Source: an uncultured Pelagibacteraceae bacterium (lineage in GTDB: Bacteria; Pseudomonadota; Alphaproteobacteria; Pelagibacterales; Pelagibacteraceae). Taken from it: a stretch of 64,000 bases of DNA. The notes beneath the pieces were generated by a model. That model ran no database searches. It worked only from the letters and a program-made list of their open reading frames with translations, and was not told the origin of the DNA. The number at the start of each line of letters is the position of its first letter. Position 1 is the stretch's first letter. The stretch is from positions 42,299-106,298 of the forward strand of contig CACDMX010000004.1 of assembly GCA_902554035.1 (NCBI GenBank), read 5' to 3'. Position numbers and translations under genes: made by a program. Below, piece after piece: positions 1-8,490 of this stretch.

Positions 1-1035
1 GTTCATTCAGACAAGGGAATTGAGACCCATAGAAGTGCAATTGGAGAAAGTTTAATTACCCCTAATAGAAATGTTTATATAAGAAATAATATGCCAACTA
101 TGACGGATGATCAAATTGGCGATAGAAATAATTGGAAAGTTTCAATTGAAGGTGTGAAGAATCCAAAAACTTTTACTTTAGCTCAACTTAAAAAGTTAGG
201 CCATACAACAATGGCTACAATTTTACAGTGTTCAGGTAACGGTAGAGGTTTTTTTGAACACAAAGTAAGAGGATCTCAGTGGAAAACGGGAGCAGCTGCT
301 TGTGTTTTTTGGACTGGAGTTCCAATGAAGGTAGTTGTAGAAGCATGTGGCGGTGTAAATGCTAGCGCCGTATTTATGACTTCAGCTGGAGTTGATCATG
401 AACCAACTGGATTAGATCCTAAAAAGGCAATGGTTGAAAGATCGGTACCAAAAGTGGTTTTTAAAGATGCTATGTTGGCTTGGGAAATGAATGGTGTTCC
501 ATTGCCAAATGCTCATGGCGGACCTTTGAGAATGGTTACTCCTGGTTATTTTGGTATAAACAATGTTAAACATCTTGGCAAAGTAGCTTTCACTGAAAAA
601 GAATCCTCAGTTAAATATATGAAAAAAAGTTATAGAATTTCACCAATTGGCAAAAAAGGATCTCAATATCCATCATGTTGGGAAATGCCAGTGAAATCTT
701 GGATCACAAGACCAACTGACGAAACAGGAACAGTAAGAGCTGGAAAAGTTCAGATAGTTGGTGTTGCCATGGGTGGTACTAAAAAAGTTAGAAGTGTTAA
801 AGTATCTGTTGATGGTGGCAAAAGTTGGAAAAGAGCAAAATTCATTGGACCTGATTTAGGAAAGTATGCTTGGAGACAGTTCGCTTTTGAAGCAAATCTA
901 AAATCAGGAACTTACAATATAGCAAGCCTTGCTTCAAATGGTTCTAAAAAGCAACCAGAATTGAGAATGGAAAATAGAAGAGGTTATGCTCATAATGGTT
1001 GGAAGGATCACAGCGTAAATATTACTGTAGTATAA
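1..1035 (+). CDS. sorA: Sulfite dehydrogenase/oxidase molybdenum subunit (SorA-like), 5' end outside window
   Basis: The reading frame is open from base 1, with no start before the window edge, so the N-terminus is missing. The visible 344 residues match the sulfite oxidase family, which oxidises sulfite to sulfate in the periplasm on a molybdopterin cofactor. The 'LQCSGN' motif (bases about 223-240) carries the expected Mo-ligating Cys, and the text near base 50-90 (ITPNRNVYIRNN) is typical of the family's substrate domain. A C-terminal Ig-like dimerisation domain follows from about base 690 ('VSVDGGKSWKRA'). The next gene is a small cytochrome c, as in sorAB operons. The Tat signal expected for this family would lie upstream of the window. 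SoxC or another family member is less likely because no sox genes are near. Confidence 0.85.
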   Translation, partial: VHSDKGIETHRSAIGESLITPNRNVYIRNNMPTMTDDQIGDRNNWKVSIEGVKNPKTFTLAQLKKLGHTTMATILQCSGNGRGFFEHKVRGSQWKTGAAACVFWTGVPMKVVVEACGGVNASAVFMTSAGVDHEPTGLDPKKAMVERSVPKVVFKDAMLAWEMNGVPLPNAHGGPLRMVTPGYFGINNVKHLGKVAFTEKESSVKYMKKSYRISPIGKKGSQYPSCWEMPVKSWITRPTDETGTVRAGKVQIVGVAMGGTKKVRSVKVSVDGGKSWKRAKFIGPDLGKYAWRQFAFEANLKSGTYNIASLASNGSKKQPELRMENRRGYAHNGWKDHSVNITVV

Positions 1036-1062
1036 TACTTCCAACAGTTATAAAATAAATTA

Positions 1063-1389
1063 ATGAAAATTTTGAGATTTTTATTAATTATTCTATTTTA
1101 TTTTATAATTAGTATTCAAAAAACAATTGCTGATGAAAAAAAGATGCTTAAAGGTCTTGAAATTTTTAATGAGACTGCCGCATGTGCTGGTTGTCATACA
1201 ATGAAAGCAGCAGGAGCAGATGGCAATGTTGGACCAAATCTTGATACTGTAGATTTAACAATCGAATCTGTAATAGATATGGTTACTTATGGACTTGGTG
1301 TAATGCCAGCTTATGGTGAAGATGGAATTCTAACAAAAGAGGAAATTGAAATTGTTTCTAATTATGTAGTCAATTCAGCAGGTAAATGA
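1063..1389 (+). CDS. sorB: Small periplasmic cytochrome c (SorB-like electron acceptor)
   Basis: This 108-residue protein has a hydrophobic N-terminal signal (residues about 4-22), a single haem-binding CAGCH motif at 41-45, and a likely axial Met in 'GVMPAYG' at residue 81, so it is a monohaem class I cytochrome c exported to the periplasm. It starts 27 bases after the sulfite dehydrogenase gene, the SorA-SorB order, which suggests it takes electrons from sulfite oxidation and passes them to the respiratory chain. The assignment to SorB rests on context; the sequence alone only says cytochrome c. Its stop overlaps the ATG of the following glycosyltransferase by 4 bases, which implies co-translation despite an unrelated function. 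Confidence 0.75.
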   Translation: MKILRFLLIILFYFIISIQKTIADEKKMLKGLEIFNETAACAGCHTMKAAGADGNVGPNLDTVDLTIESVIDMVTYGLGVMPAYGEDGILTKEEIEIVSNYVVNSAGK

Positions 1390-2180
1390 GAAATCCTTTA
1401 GTTTCAATTTTAATTGCTTGTTACAACAGGGAAAAATATATAGATAGATGCATTAAATCTTGTCTTGATCAAACTTATAAAAATTTAGAAATAGTTTTTG
1501 TAGATGACAGTTCAACAGATAAATCTTATCAAATAGCAAAAAAGTTTAAAAGAGTAAAAGTTTATAAAAAAAAAAGAAAAAATTTTAAATCTAAATTTGG
1601 TACATTTTATTTATTAGATACATACCTTTATGCTTTTAAAAAATCAAAAGGAAAAATTTTATCTTTTTTAGATGCAGACGATTTTTTCAACAAAAAAAAA
1701 GTCGAAAATATTGTCGAATATTTTAATAGAAATAAGGATAAAAAAATTTTATTTGATAAGCCAATCATTTATTATTCAAAAAAAGATTATATCTATAGCA
1801 AAGACTACAAAAATGCATCTAAAAGAAAAAAGTGGCCGAAATTTCCTCCAACAAGTTGCATATCAATAAAAAAAAATTTTTTTTCAAAGATTAAAAATGA
1901 ACTTAAACCAAAAAGTTTTGATCTTTTATCCATGGATTTTCGGTTAGCTGTTATATCAAAATTTATTTTCAAGGATTTTAAAATTTTAAATAAACACTTA
2001 ACTTTTTATTTCCAAAATAAAAAGGGAGAGATCAACTCAAATTTTAGAAAATTTAGAAAAAATTGGTGGCTCAGAAGAATGCAGGCTCATGAATATATGA
2101 AATATTTGCTTAAAAAAAATAATGTTAAATATCAAAATTTTGATTATACTTTAACAAAAATTATCAATTTATTTTTTTAG
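1386..2180 (+). CDS. Family 2 glycosyltransferase
   Basis: The N-terminus has the GT-A fold pattern: 'VSILIACYNREKYI' near residues 6-19, 'VFVDDSSTD' near 37-45 and a DXD-type metal/nucleotide-sugar site 'DADD' at 96-99. Family members transfer sugars from nucleotide-sugar donors; donor and acceptor cannot be read from the sequence. The 264 residues contain no membrane segment. The C-terminal half is very rich in Lys, Asn and Phe. The start codon overlaps the stop of the upstream cytochrome c gene (ATGA), and the next gene starts 5 bases downstream. A run of ten A bases lies inside the gene near 1566-1575, with other long A runs near 1692 and 1870, which could be slippage-prone. Confidence 0.8.
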   Translation: MRNPLVSILIACYNREKYIDRCIKSCLDQTYKNLEIVFVDDSSTDKSYQIAKKFKRVKVYKKKRKNFKSKFGTFYLLDTYLYAFKKSKGKILSFLDADDFFNKKKVENIVEYFNRNKDKKILFDKPIIYYSKKDYIYSKDYKNASKRKKWPKFPPTSCISIKKNFFSKIKNELKPKSFDLLSMDFRLAVISKFIFKDFKILNKHLTFYFQNKKGEINSNFRKFRKNWWLRRMQAHEYMKYLLKKNNVKYQNFDYTLTKIINLFF

Positions 2181-2185
2181 TTTAG

Positions 2186-3022
2186 ATGGAAAAAATACTT
2201 TCAAAAAAACAAATTAATCAATTTCAAAAAGACGGTGCTATATTTTTAAAGGGACTATTTAATTTAAGTTGGATAAAAAAATTAGAAAAAGGAATTGAAA
2301 AAGATATAAAAAATCCCAGTCCCAGATTTAAATCTCATACAGTAGAAAAAGATATTCCAGCTTACTTAGAAGATTATTGGACGTGGGATGTAATTCCAGA
2401 ATTTAAAGATTTTGTTTTTAATTCTCCATATGCAAAAATTGCTGCTGAATTAATGTCTGCCAAAAAAATCAACCTTGTTATGGACAACTGGTTTTTAAGA
2501 GAAGGCGGATCTAAATCATCAACACCTTTTCATCATGATATAAGTTATTTTGATATGGATGGAACAATGTGTGTTTTGTGGTTACCATTACAACCTACAG
2601 GAAAAAATGAAGGAGTTGTTTGGGTTAAAGGGTCTCATTTATGGAATAAGTTATTTTTACGGGTTTTATTTAAAGATGGGCACAAAGTTGAGGGAAAAGA
2701 ATGTGTTGTAGGTGGAAAAAAATACGAACTTCCACCCGACATTTTAGGAAATAAAGATAAATATGAATTTTTAAAATGGGATTGTGAATTGGGTGATTGC
2801 GTAATATTCGATATGAGAACACTTCATGGCACACTTAGTTCCTCAATACCAGAGAAAACGTTAAGTCGCTACACATTAAGAGTGGCAAAAGAGGATGCAA
2901 AAATTAGTTATGTGGGTGATTGGACAAGTTATAATTATAGAAAATCTATGCAAGACGCTGGATATAAGGATGGTGATCCACTAGGTGGAAAAATGTTTCC
3001 AGTTCTTTACGAAACCATTTAA
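2186..3022 (+). CDS. Phytanoyl-CoA dioxygenase (PhyH) family Fe(II)/2-oxoglutarate oxygenase
   Basis: The 278-residue protein carries the 2-oxoglutarate oxygenase facial triad: the HxD pair in 'PFHHDIS' (H116, D118) and a distal His in 'RTLHGTLSS' (H214), with an Arg further on (about R228) suited to bind 2-oxoglutarate. The family hydroxylates a wide range of substrates, from phytanoyl-CoA to ectoine, phosphonates and amines, and the substrate here is unknown. It sits 5 bases after a glycosyltransferase and ends at a hairpin shared with the convergent GYD gene. A second, divergent PhyH protein is encoded at 30668-31495. Start chosen at the ATG at 2186, which gives a full-length domain. Confidence 0.8.
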   Translation: MEKILSKKQINQFQKDGAIFLKGLFNLSWIKKLEKGIEKDIKNPSPRFKSHTVEKDIPAYLEDYWTWDVIPEFKDFVFNSPYAKIAAELMSAKKINLVMDNWFLREGGSKSSTPFHHDISYFDMDGTMCVLWLPLQPTGKNEGVVWVKGSHLWNKLFLRVLFKDGHKVEGKECVVGGKKYELPPDILGNKDKYEFLKWDCELGDCVIFDMRTLHGTLSSSIPEKTLSRYTLRVAKEDAKISYVGDWTSYNYRKSMQDAGYKDGDPLGGKMFPVLYETI

Positions 3023-3045
3023 CTTCTGGTAAAATACCAGAAGTT
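3021..3045. terminator. Hairpin between convergent genes, possible bidirectional terminator
   Basis: An 11-base-pair perfect inverted repeat (3021-3031 with 3035-3045, loop AAA) overlaps the stop codon of the PhyH gene and lies just before the end of the convergent GYD gene. There is no strong U tract on either side, so it may be a weak or Rho-assisted terminator or an mRNA 3'-end stabiliser. Confidence 0.5.
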
Positions 3046-3059
3046 AAATATATAATTTG

Positions 3060-3383
3060 CTACTGTCCAGGTCCTTTATAAGCAGCTGCAATTTTTGCTG
3101 CGTTTGCAGCAACATCATTAATATTAATTTCTTCACAGATTGTAATGTTACAAAGAGAACCACTTGCTTCTGTTGCCATTTTAATACCGGCGCCTTGTTC
3201 AAAAGATCCTTCGAATATTACAAAGAAATCATATGCTCCTCTTAAACCAGTATAGGAAACCATTTTAGCTCCAACTGCCTCTGCTGCAGCTTGCGCCGCT
3301 TTAGATCTGTCGGATTTTGGATCTTTTATAAAACCTTGAAATCCTTGGGTAGTATAATTTCCAAAACAATAAAATTTAGCCAT
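3060..3383 (-). CDS. GYD domain protein
   Basis: The 107-residue protein matches the GYD family of small ferredoxin-like (dimeric alpha/beta barrel) proteins: it opens 'MAKFYCFGNYTTQG', has the 'GAYDFFVIFEG' strand that gives the family its name (here G-A-Y-D), and ends with an alanine-rich helix. The biochemical role of the family is unknown. A strong ribosome-binding site, AAGGAGG, lies 5 bases before the ATG, suggesting high expression. A paralogue with the same 'MAKFY' start and the 'RGRFD' version of the motif is encoded at 21048-21371. It is monocistronic here, between a convergent dioxygenase gene and a divergent aldehyde dehydrogenase gene. Confidence 0.8.
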   Translation of the reverse strand: MAKFYCFGNYTTQGFQGFIKDPKSDRSKAAQAAAEAVGAKMVSYTGLRGAYDFFVIFEGSFEQGAGIKMATEASGSLCNITICEEININDVAANAAKIAAAYKGPGQ

Positions 3384-3431
3384 ATCAACCTCCTTTCTTA
3401 AATATTAAGAATATCATTAATTCAAAAATGT

Positions 3432-3461
3432 TATAATGAGTAAATTGTGTAGTAGACACAA
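3432..3461 (+). promoter_or_regulatory. Candidate -10 box and inverted repeat upstream of aldehyde dehydrogenase
   Basis: A consensus TATAAT lies at 3432-3437. Seven bases on, around the expected transcription start, is an inverted repeat TTGTGT-AGTAG-ACACAA (3445-3461). This is the position at which an operator would block transcription. No good -35 element is visible at 17 bases spacing. Confidence 0.4.
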
Positions 3462-3486
3462 CCTATAGTAATGTTAAATTAAATTT

Positions 3487-4929
3487 ATGTACGAAAAATT
3501 TGGACAATTCATTGATGGAAAGTGGCAAGCATCTTCTAACAATGAGACTTATGAAGTTATAAATCCAGCCAATGAAGAGGTTATAGGTCGTGCATCAAAA
3601 GCTACTCCAGAAGATGTAGAACGAGCACTTAAATCTGCTGAAAAAGGTTTAGAAGTTTGGAAAAAAACTTCCCCTTGGAAAAGGTCCTCAGTCATTAGAA
3701 AAGTCGCTGATATAATAAGAGCTAAACAAGATGTTCTTGCAAAATGGATAACACTTGAAGTTGGAAAACCTTTTCTTGAAGGCAAAGGCGAAGTAGGAGC
3801 TACAGCAGATATTTTTGAGTGGAATTCAGAGGAAACAAAAAGAATCTATGGACAAACAGTAGAAAGCAGATTTGAAGAAACCAGAATTCATGTTTACTAT
3901 CAACCAATTGGAGTTGTTGCAGCAATGTCTCCTTGGAATTTTCCTTTAGTTTTATCAGGAAGAAAAATATCAACTGCTTTAGCTGCAGGATGTTCAGTTA
4001 TAATTAAACCTGATGTGATTGCACCTGGTGGTGTGATGGAGTTAGTTGATATTTGTAGAGAAGCCGGAGTTCCTCCAGGAGTGGTTAATTTATTATCTGG
4101 CGACCCTCCAAGCATAGCCTCTCAATTAATTTCGTCAGACATAGTTAAAAAAATTTCTATCACAGGATCTACAAGAGTTGGAAAATTAGTACTTAAACAA
4201 GCGGCTGAAAAAGTTCAAAGAGTTACTATGGAGTTAAGCGGTCATGCACCATTTATTGTGTTTAGTGATGCAAATATTGAGAAAGCAACAGACATGGCAA
4301 TAGCCTCAAAATTTAGAAACAATGGCCAAGTTTGTATTTCTCCAAGCAAATTCTACATTCAAGACAATAAGAAAAAAGATTTTGTAAATTTATTTGTAGA
4401 GAAAGCTAAAAAATTAAAAATTGGAAATGGAATGGATGTGGATGTTCAATTAGGACCCATGACAACTAAAAAAAGACTTAATGAAATTGAAGATTTGGTT
4501 GAAAAAACCAAAAAAGAAGGAGCTAAAGTTTTGTTAGGAGGAAAAAAACCTTCAGGGTTTAATAAAGGTTTTTATTATGAACCAACAATTTTTGATGATG
4601 TAAAAGATGATTTTACAATTATGAAAGAAGAACCTTTTGGACCTTTATGTCCAATGCTGTCGTTTAAAACATTTGATGAAGTTATTGAAAGAGCAAATAA
4701 TCATGAACTAGGTCTTGCAAGCTACATTTGCACTAATTCAATGGAATTAGCAACAAAGGCTTCTGAACAAATAGAAACTGGAGCAGTTGCAGTGAATACA
4801 CCTTTAGTAGCACAAGCCGAGGCACCTTTCGGTGGTATTAAACAAACAGGCGATGGTAGAGAGGGCGGCTCAATGGCAATCAAAGACTATTTAAATATTA
4901 AATATACTCACCTTGGTATTAAAGGTTAA
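3487..4929 (+). CDS. NAD(P)-dependent aldehyde dehydrogenase
   Basis: This full-length (480 residues) aldehyde dehydrogenase superfamily protein oxidises an aldehyde to the acid. Key residues are all visible: oxyanion-hole Asn151 in 'SPWNFP', Lys174 in 'IIKPD', the 'GST' cofactor motif at 227-229, general base Glu249 in 'MELSGHAP', and nucleophile Cys283 in 'NNGQVCISP'. The general pattern resembles succinate-semialdehyde or betaine/lactaldehyde-type enzymes, but the substrate cannot be fixed. The segment after Lys174 ('DVIAPGG') differs from the usual 'SEETP'-like text. The next gene (ccdA) starts 10 bases after the stop. A TATAAT box and an inverted repeat lie upstream. Confidence 0.85.
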   Translation: MYEKFGQFIDGKWQASSNNETYEVINPANEEVIGRASKATPEDVERALKSAEKGLEVWKKTSPWKRSSVIRKVADIIRAKQDVLAKWITLEVGKPFLEGKGEVGATADIFEWNSEETKRIYGQTVESRFEETRIHVYYQPIGVVAAMSPWNFPLVLSGRKISTALAAGCSVIIKPDVIAPGGVMELVDICREAGVPPGVVNLLSGDPPSIASQLISSDIVKKISITGSTRVGKLVLKQAAEKVQRVTMELSGHAPFIVFSDANIEKATDMAIASKFRNNGQVCISPSKFYIQDNKKKDFVNLFVEKAKKLKIGNGMDVDVQLGPMTTKKRLNEIEDLVEKTKKEGAKVLLGGKKPSGFNKGFYYEPTIFDDVKDDFTIMKEEPFGPLCPMLSFKTFDEVIERANNHELGLASYICTNSMELATKASEQIETGAVAVNTPLVAQAEAPFGGIKQTGDGREGGSMAIKDYLNIKYTHLGIKG

Positions 4930-4939
4930 TTAAATTGTT

Positions 4940-5647
4940 ATGGCTGAAATTTTTATTGCTTTCGGAGCAGGATTAATAAGTTTTTTGTCACCGTGTGTAT
5001 TACCTTTGATACCTGGTTATATTTCATACATTTCTGGAAGTTCGCTTAATGATTTGTTAGAAAAGAAAAATATAAACTTATTACCAATAATTTTATTCAC
5101 ACTTGGATTTTCAATAGTATTTATAATTTTTGGTGCATCAGCAACTTTTTTAGGAAAATTTCTATTAAGCAATTCCTTTCCTTTAAGAATAGTTGCAGGA
5201 CTAGTAATAATTATATTTTCACTTCATATGTTAGGAATATTTAAAATTAATTTTTTGAATTATGAAAAGCGTATCCAAGCAGATAGAAATAAAAGTATTT
5301 TTAGTTCAGTTCTAATAGGAATGGCTTTTGCGTTTGGTTGGACTCCCTGTATAGGTCCAATTCTTGGATCAATTTTACTTTTAGCCTCAACCACAGAATC
5401 TATTTCTAGAGGTATATTATTATTGTGTTCATACTCTCTTGGTCTTGCCCTTCCATTCATTTTATCTGGATATCTAATTCAAAAATTTATTATATTTTCA
5501 AAAAATATAAGGCAGAAGGTTAAGCTTATTGAAAAAATAGGTGGAACTTTACTTCTAATAACAGGTATTTTAATCATTACAAACCAACTTCAAGTATTAG
5601 GTTTTTACTTACTTAATTATTTACCTTTTCTTCAGGGAATTGGTTAA
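4940..5647 (+). CDS. ccdA: CcdA-type cytochrome c biogenesis / thiol-disulfide transmembrane protein
   Basis: The 235-residue polytopic membrane protein has the two conserved Cys-containing helices of the DsbD/CcdA family: 'LSPCVLPLIPGY' near residues 15-27 and 'GWTPCIGPILG' near 133-143. It carries reducing equivalents across the inner membrane to periplasmic thioredoxin-like proteins for cytochrome c maturation. About six membrane helices can be counted. It follows the aldehyde dehydrogenase gene by 10 bases. Its 3' end overlaps the convergent DMT transporter gene by 35 bases. Cytochrome c substrates are present nearby (1063-1389). Confidence 0.85.
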   Translation: MAEIFIAFGAGLISFLSPCVLPLIPGYISYISGSSLNDLLEKKNINLLPIILFTLGFSIVFIIFGASATFLGKFLLSNSFPLRIVAGLVIIIFSLHMLGIFKINFLNYEKRIQADRNKSIFSSVLIGMAFAFGWTPCIGPILGSILLLASTTESISRGILLLCSYSLGLALPFILSGYLIQKFIIFSKNIRQKVKLIEKIGGTLLLITGILIITNQLQVLGFYLLNYLPFLQGIG

Positions 5648-6503
5648 TTTTTTTTGGTTTATTAAAAACTATAAGCATAACTCCAATAACAATTATAGCA
5701 CCTCCAAGAAACAATTCTTTTGTTGGTTGTTCGCCTAAAAGAAAAATTGCAGCTAACAGTCCCGTTGGAGGTATACCCATAGTTACTATAGGTAAAACTT
5801 TGTAAATAGGATTATTTTTTAAAACGTAATAAAAGCAACCGTATGTGATAGGTTGCATAATAAAGCCTAAATATAAAGCAATCATCCACGTTTCAAGACT
5901 CGCATTCTTAAAATAAGTAATTGTATTACCATCAAAAATAGCTGAAAGTCCAATTAAGATTGGACCAGAAAAAAAACCTAACCAAGCTACAAGAGCCAAT
6001 GGATTTAATTCTTTACTTAAAGGTTTAACCAAAACTTGTCCAAGTGCCCAAATACCTGAGCCTAAAATTACTAACCCTATACCAAAATATTTACCATCTA
6101 AATTAGGTGATCCTGTTAAGATATAAACCCCGATAAAGGCTATACTAATACCAAACAAACTTTTTACGGTTGGTTTTTCTTTAAGCATAAAATATGCAAA
6201 GACTACTCCAAATGGAACTTCTGTTTGAACAAGTAGTACAGCTGCGGATGCATCTATTAAACTTAAACCAGTATAGGTAATACTATACTGAAGTGTATTC
6301 GCTATAAGAGATACAATAAATATTTTTTTAAGAAATCCTTTTGGTATTGGAAACCACCAAATTAATAATGATGCTACAAAAGTAAAACGCAAACCCATCA
6401 ACAAAAAAGGAGGAAGTTCAACCATTGCTGGTTTAGCAATTACAAAACCAAATCCTAAAAAAATAGGAACTAATGAAGCAATTAATGAGTCACGAAGAGT
6501 CAA
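5613..6503 (-). CDS. EamA/DMT family transporter
   Basis: The 296-residue protein is almost entirely hydrophobic, with about ten predicted membrane helices in two repeated halves, as in EamA (drug/metabolite transporter) proteins. The second half begins near residue 145 with 'GSGIWALGQVLVKPL'. Family members export amino acids, nucleosides or drugs; the substrate is unknown. Its start overlaps the stop of the gamma-butyrobetaine-hydroxylase-like gene by 4 bases (6500-6503), so the two are translationally coupled and may act on related compounds. The 3' end overlaps ccdA, a convergent gene. Confidence 0.8.
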   Translation of the reverse strand: MTLRDSLIASLVPIFLGFGFVIAKPAMVELPPFLLMGLRFTFVASLLIWWFPIPKGFLKKIFIVSLIANTLQYSITYTGLSLIDASAAVLLVQTEVPFGVVFAYFMLKEKPTVKSLFGISIAFIGVYILTGSPNLDGKYFGIGLVILGSGIWALGQVLVKPLSKELNPLALVAWLGFFSGPILIGLSAIFDGNTITYFKNASLETWMIALYLGFIMQPITYGCFYYVLKNNPIYKVLPIVTMGIPPTGLLAAIFLLGEQPTKELFLGGAIIVIGVMLIVFNKPKKINQFPEEKVNN

Positions 6504-7603
6504 ATTTTGAATTTTCTTTTTAAATGTCTTAATTTACCTTCTGTGCTATCGAAATCTATATAACAACCTTGTAAAAATCTATTACCTTCATCAGGATCAT
6601 ACCTTGTTCTTCCGTGTAGCACTCTATAATTATCCATCATCATAAGATCATTTGGTGCTAATTTAAATTCTATTCTATTCTTTTCTGAATTATACATATC
6701 AGATAATTTTTTTCGGGCTTTATAATACTGATCTAATTTTTCTTTTTCTAACATTGGAACATAATCTAATCTTGGACTAAATCTTACCTGTTTAAAATTT
6801 TTTTCATCGTCTAAATGAATTAATTCTGACCAGTCCTCAAGTATTACATTTTTATCTGTAAATTTAAATCTTACTTTAATTTCTGTAAGGATGTTGTATG
6901 CATCTAGGTCATTTTTTTTTAAATTTTCAGTAACAGTATAACCATCAACTAAAGTTGAATAACCTCCACTTACCTCATTTTCAATACAATGTAATAATTG
7001 AATACACGGTACAGGATTTCTATATGGATTATCTGTATGTGGGCTTAAATGCAAAGTTGTATACGCTAAATCGTTTGGATTTGATTTTGATTTTACATTA
7101 AAATGTTCTCCAAAGTTTGTTCTTCTTACACTTCCTATAGAATTCGCGAATTTAACAATATAATTATTTTCTGTAGGAACATTTTTAATTATAACAAAAC
7201 CATATTCATAAAAAGCAACCAACAAATCATACATTTCTTTTGACTCGTAAAAATCTTCTTTAAATTCAAAATTTTTTACATCTTTCAAAGTTGAGTCCCA
7301 TTTTTTTTTAGGAATTGATTTTATTACAGTATCTTTATTTGAAAATTCAGTTTCTAGTTTACCAATATCAATTTTAGAATTAACTCCATCATTGAAATTA
7401 ACTTCAAGAAAACCATTTTTAATTTCAGCTTTTTTTATATCTATTTCACCATTCATTGTTGAAGGATCAAACAATCTTTGTTGAGTACCTTTATCTAAAT
7501 ACTGATCACCATCCACTCTTTCTCTCAACCAAAATGGGTGTATTTCTTGAACAGATTGACCGTTGTTAAAAAAAATTTTATTTTTATTTAATTCAATTTT
7601 CAT
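6500..7603 (-). CDS. Gamma-butyrobetaine hydroxylase-like (TauD/BBOX) Fe(II)/2OG dioxygenase
   Basis: A two-domain protein of 367 residues: an N-terminal DUF971-like domain (about 1-95, 'IHPFWLRERVDGDQ') and a TauD-type catalytic domain with HxD at H189/D191 ('LSPHTDNPY'), distal H330 ('RVLHGRTRY') and R342 for 2-oxoglutarate. This architecture belongs to gamma-butyrobetaine and trimethyllysine hydroxylases of carnitine synthesis and their bacterial relatives. In gamma-butyrobetaine hydroxylase the N-terminal domain binds zinc through a Cys cluster after 'LRD'; here that cluster is absent ('LRERVDGDQYLDKG'), so no zinc site is expected. The true substrate is open, probably a quaternary amine. 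Coupled to a DMT permease by a 4-base overlap. Confidence 0.75.
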   Translation of the reverse strand: MKIELNKNKIFFNNGQSVQEIHPFWLRERVDGDQYLDKGTQQRLFDPSTMNGEIDIKKAEIKNGFLEVNFNDGVNSKIDIGKLETEFSNKDTVIKSIPKKKWDSTLKDVKNFEFKEDFYESKEMYDLLVAFYEYGFVIIKNVPTENNYIVKFANSIGSVRRTNFGEHFNVKSKSNPNDLAYTTLHLSPHTDNPYRNPVPCIQLLHCIENEVSGGYSTLVDGYTVTENLKKNDLDAYNILTEIKVRFKFTDKNVILEDWSELIHLDDEKNFKQVRFSPRLDYVPMLEKEKLDQYYKARKKLSDMYNSEKNRIEFKLAPNDLMMMDNYRVLHGRTRYDPDEGNRFLQGCYIDFDSTEGKLRHLKRKFKI

Positions 7604-7611
7604 AAGCTTTT

Positions 7612-7640
7612 TTGAGAATTATTTAAAATTATGCTTTAAT
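7612..7640 (+). promoter_or_regulatory. Candidate sigma-70 promoter for the HisN-like gene
   Basis: TTGAGA (7612-7617) and TTTAAT (7635-7640) are separated by 17 bases, about 30 bases before the ATG at 7672, in the divergent gap with the dioxygenase gene. It is a moderate match in AT-rich DNA, so chance is possible. Confidence 0.35.
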
Positions 7641-7671
7641 CAAGATAAATAAAATAGTATGTGATAACCTT

Positions 7672-8478
7672 ATGTCAGAATTAAATTCAAAAAAGATTAG
7701 ATTTTTTGCTGCTTTTTTAAACAAATTAGCGAGAGACATGACAAGATACTACACCCAAAAACTGGATAAACCTTATAAGGTTATAAACAAAAGCAAAGGA
7801 AAAGGTTATGATCCAGTGACAAAGGCGGACAGGGCTTTTGAAAAGTTTATAAGATCAAGAATTAAAAACAAGTTTCCTAAACATAATATAATTGGAGAAG
7901 AATTTGGTAACAAAAAAACTAAAAGTGACTTTACTTGGGTAATCGACCCAATCGATGGAACAAGATCATTTATAATTGGTAACCCAACTTGGAGTAATTT
8001 AATTGGTTTAAATTACAAAGGAAATCCAGTTGTAGGATTAGCAAACTTTCCAAAGTTGAATAAGTATTATTTAAATACTTCAACAAAAAATGCTTATGTA
8101 ATTGAAAAAGGTAAAAAAAGAAAATTACAAGTTAATAAGAAAGCAACTTTAAAAAATATGAAACTTGCAGGAGCTTTTCATGGTTGGTTATCATTAAAAA
8201 AACAAAGCAGAATAACAAGAGTCTTAAAACTAATGCAATTTCCGTGCTTTGATGCTTTAAGTTATATGCATTTTTGTGAAGGTAAAATTGATGTTGTGCT
8301 TCAATGTCAAAATAAAATCTGGGATGTCCATGCAATAATTCCAATTATTTCTGCAGCCGGTGGTGTTGGTTCAACTTGGAATAATAGAGATGCAAAGTAT
8401 GCTGGTAATATTTTATTTTCTGCAAACAGAAATATCCACAAAAAAATGTTAAAATTTTTAAGACCAGCACTAAAATAA
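7672..8478 (+). CDS. Inositol monophosphatase family phosphatase (HisN-like)
   Basis: The 268 residues contain the full Mg-dependent phosphatase signature of the family: 'DPVTKADR' (47-54), 'GEEFG' with Glu76/Glu77, 'IDPIDGTRSF' (91-100) with metal-binding Asp92 and Asp95, and the C-terminal 'KIWDVHAIIPIISAAGG' motif. Length and the 'GTRSFI' variant fit the branch that includes histidinol-phosphate phosphatase (HisN) of actinobacteria and alphaproteobacteria, but inositol monophosphatase or 3'-phosphoadenosine phosphatase activity cannot be excluded. There are no other his biosynthesis genes next to it. The HisD-like gene at 27531 is distant and probably not biosynthetic. Confidence 0.75.
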   Translation: MSELNSKKIRFFAAFLNKLARDMTRYYTQKLDKPYKVINKSKGKGYDPVTKADRAFEKFIRSRIKNKFPKHNIIGEEFGNKKTKSDFTWVIDPIDGTRSFIIGNPTWSNLIGLNYKGNPVVGLANFPKLNKYYLNTSTKNAYVIEKGKKRKLQVNKKATLKNMKLAGAFHGWLSLKKQSRITRVLKLMQFPCFDALSYMHFCEGKIDVVLQCQNKIWDVHAIIPIISAAGGVGSTWNNRDAKYAGNILFSANRNIHKKMLKFLRPALK

Positions 8479-8490
8479 AATTATAAAAAA

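Noticed and set aside
3057..3245. Plus-strand Cys-rich frame opposite the GYD gene
   Set aside because: Its Cys and Asn content comes from the antisense of GYD codons; the GYD product matches a known family and has a strong ribosome-binding site.
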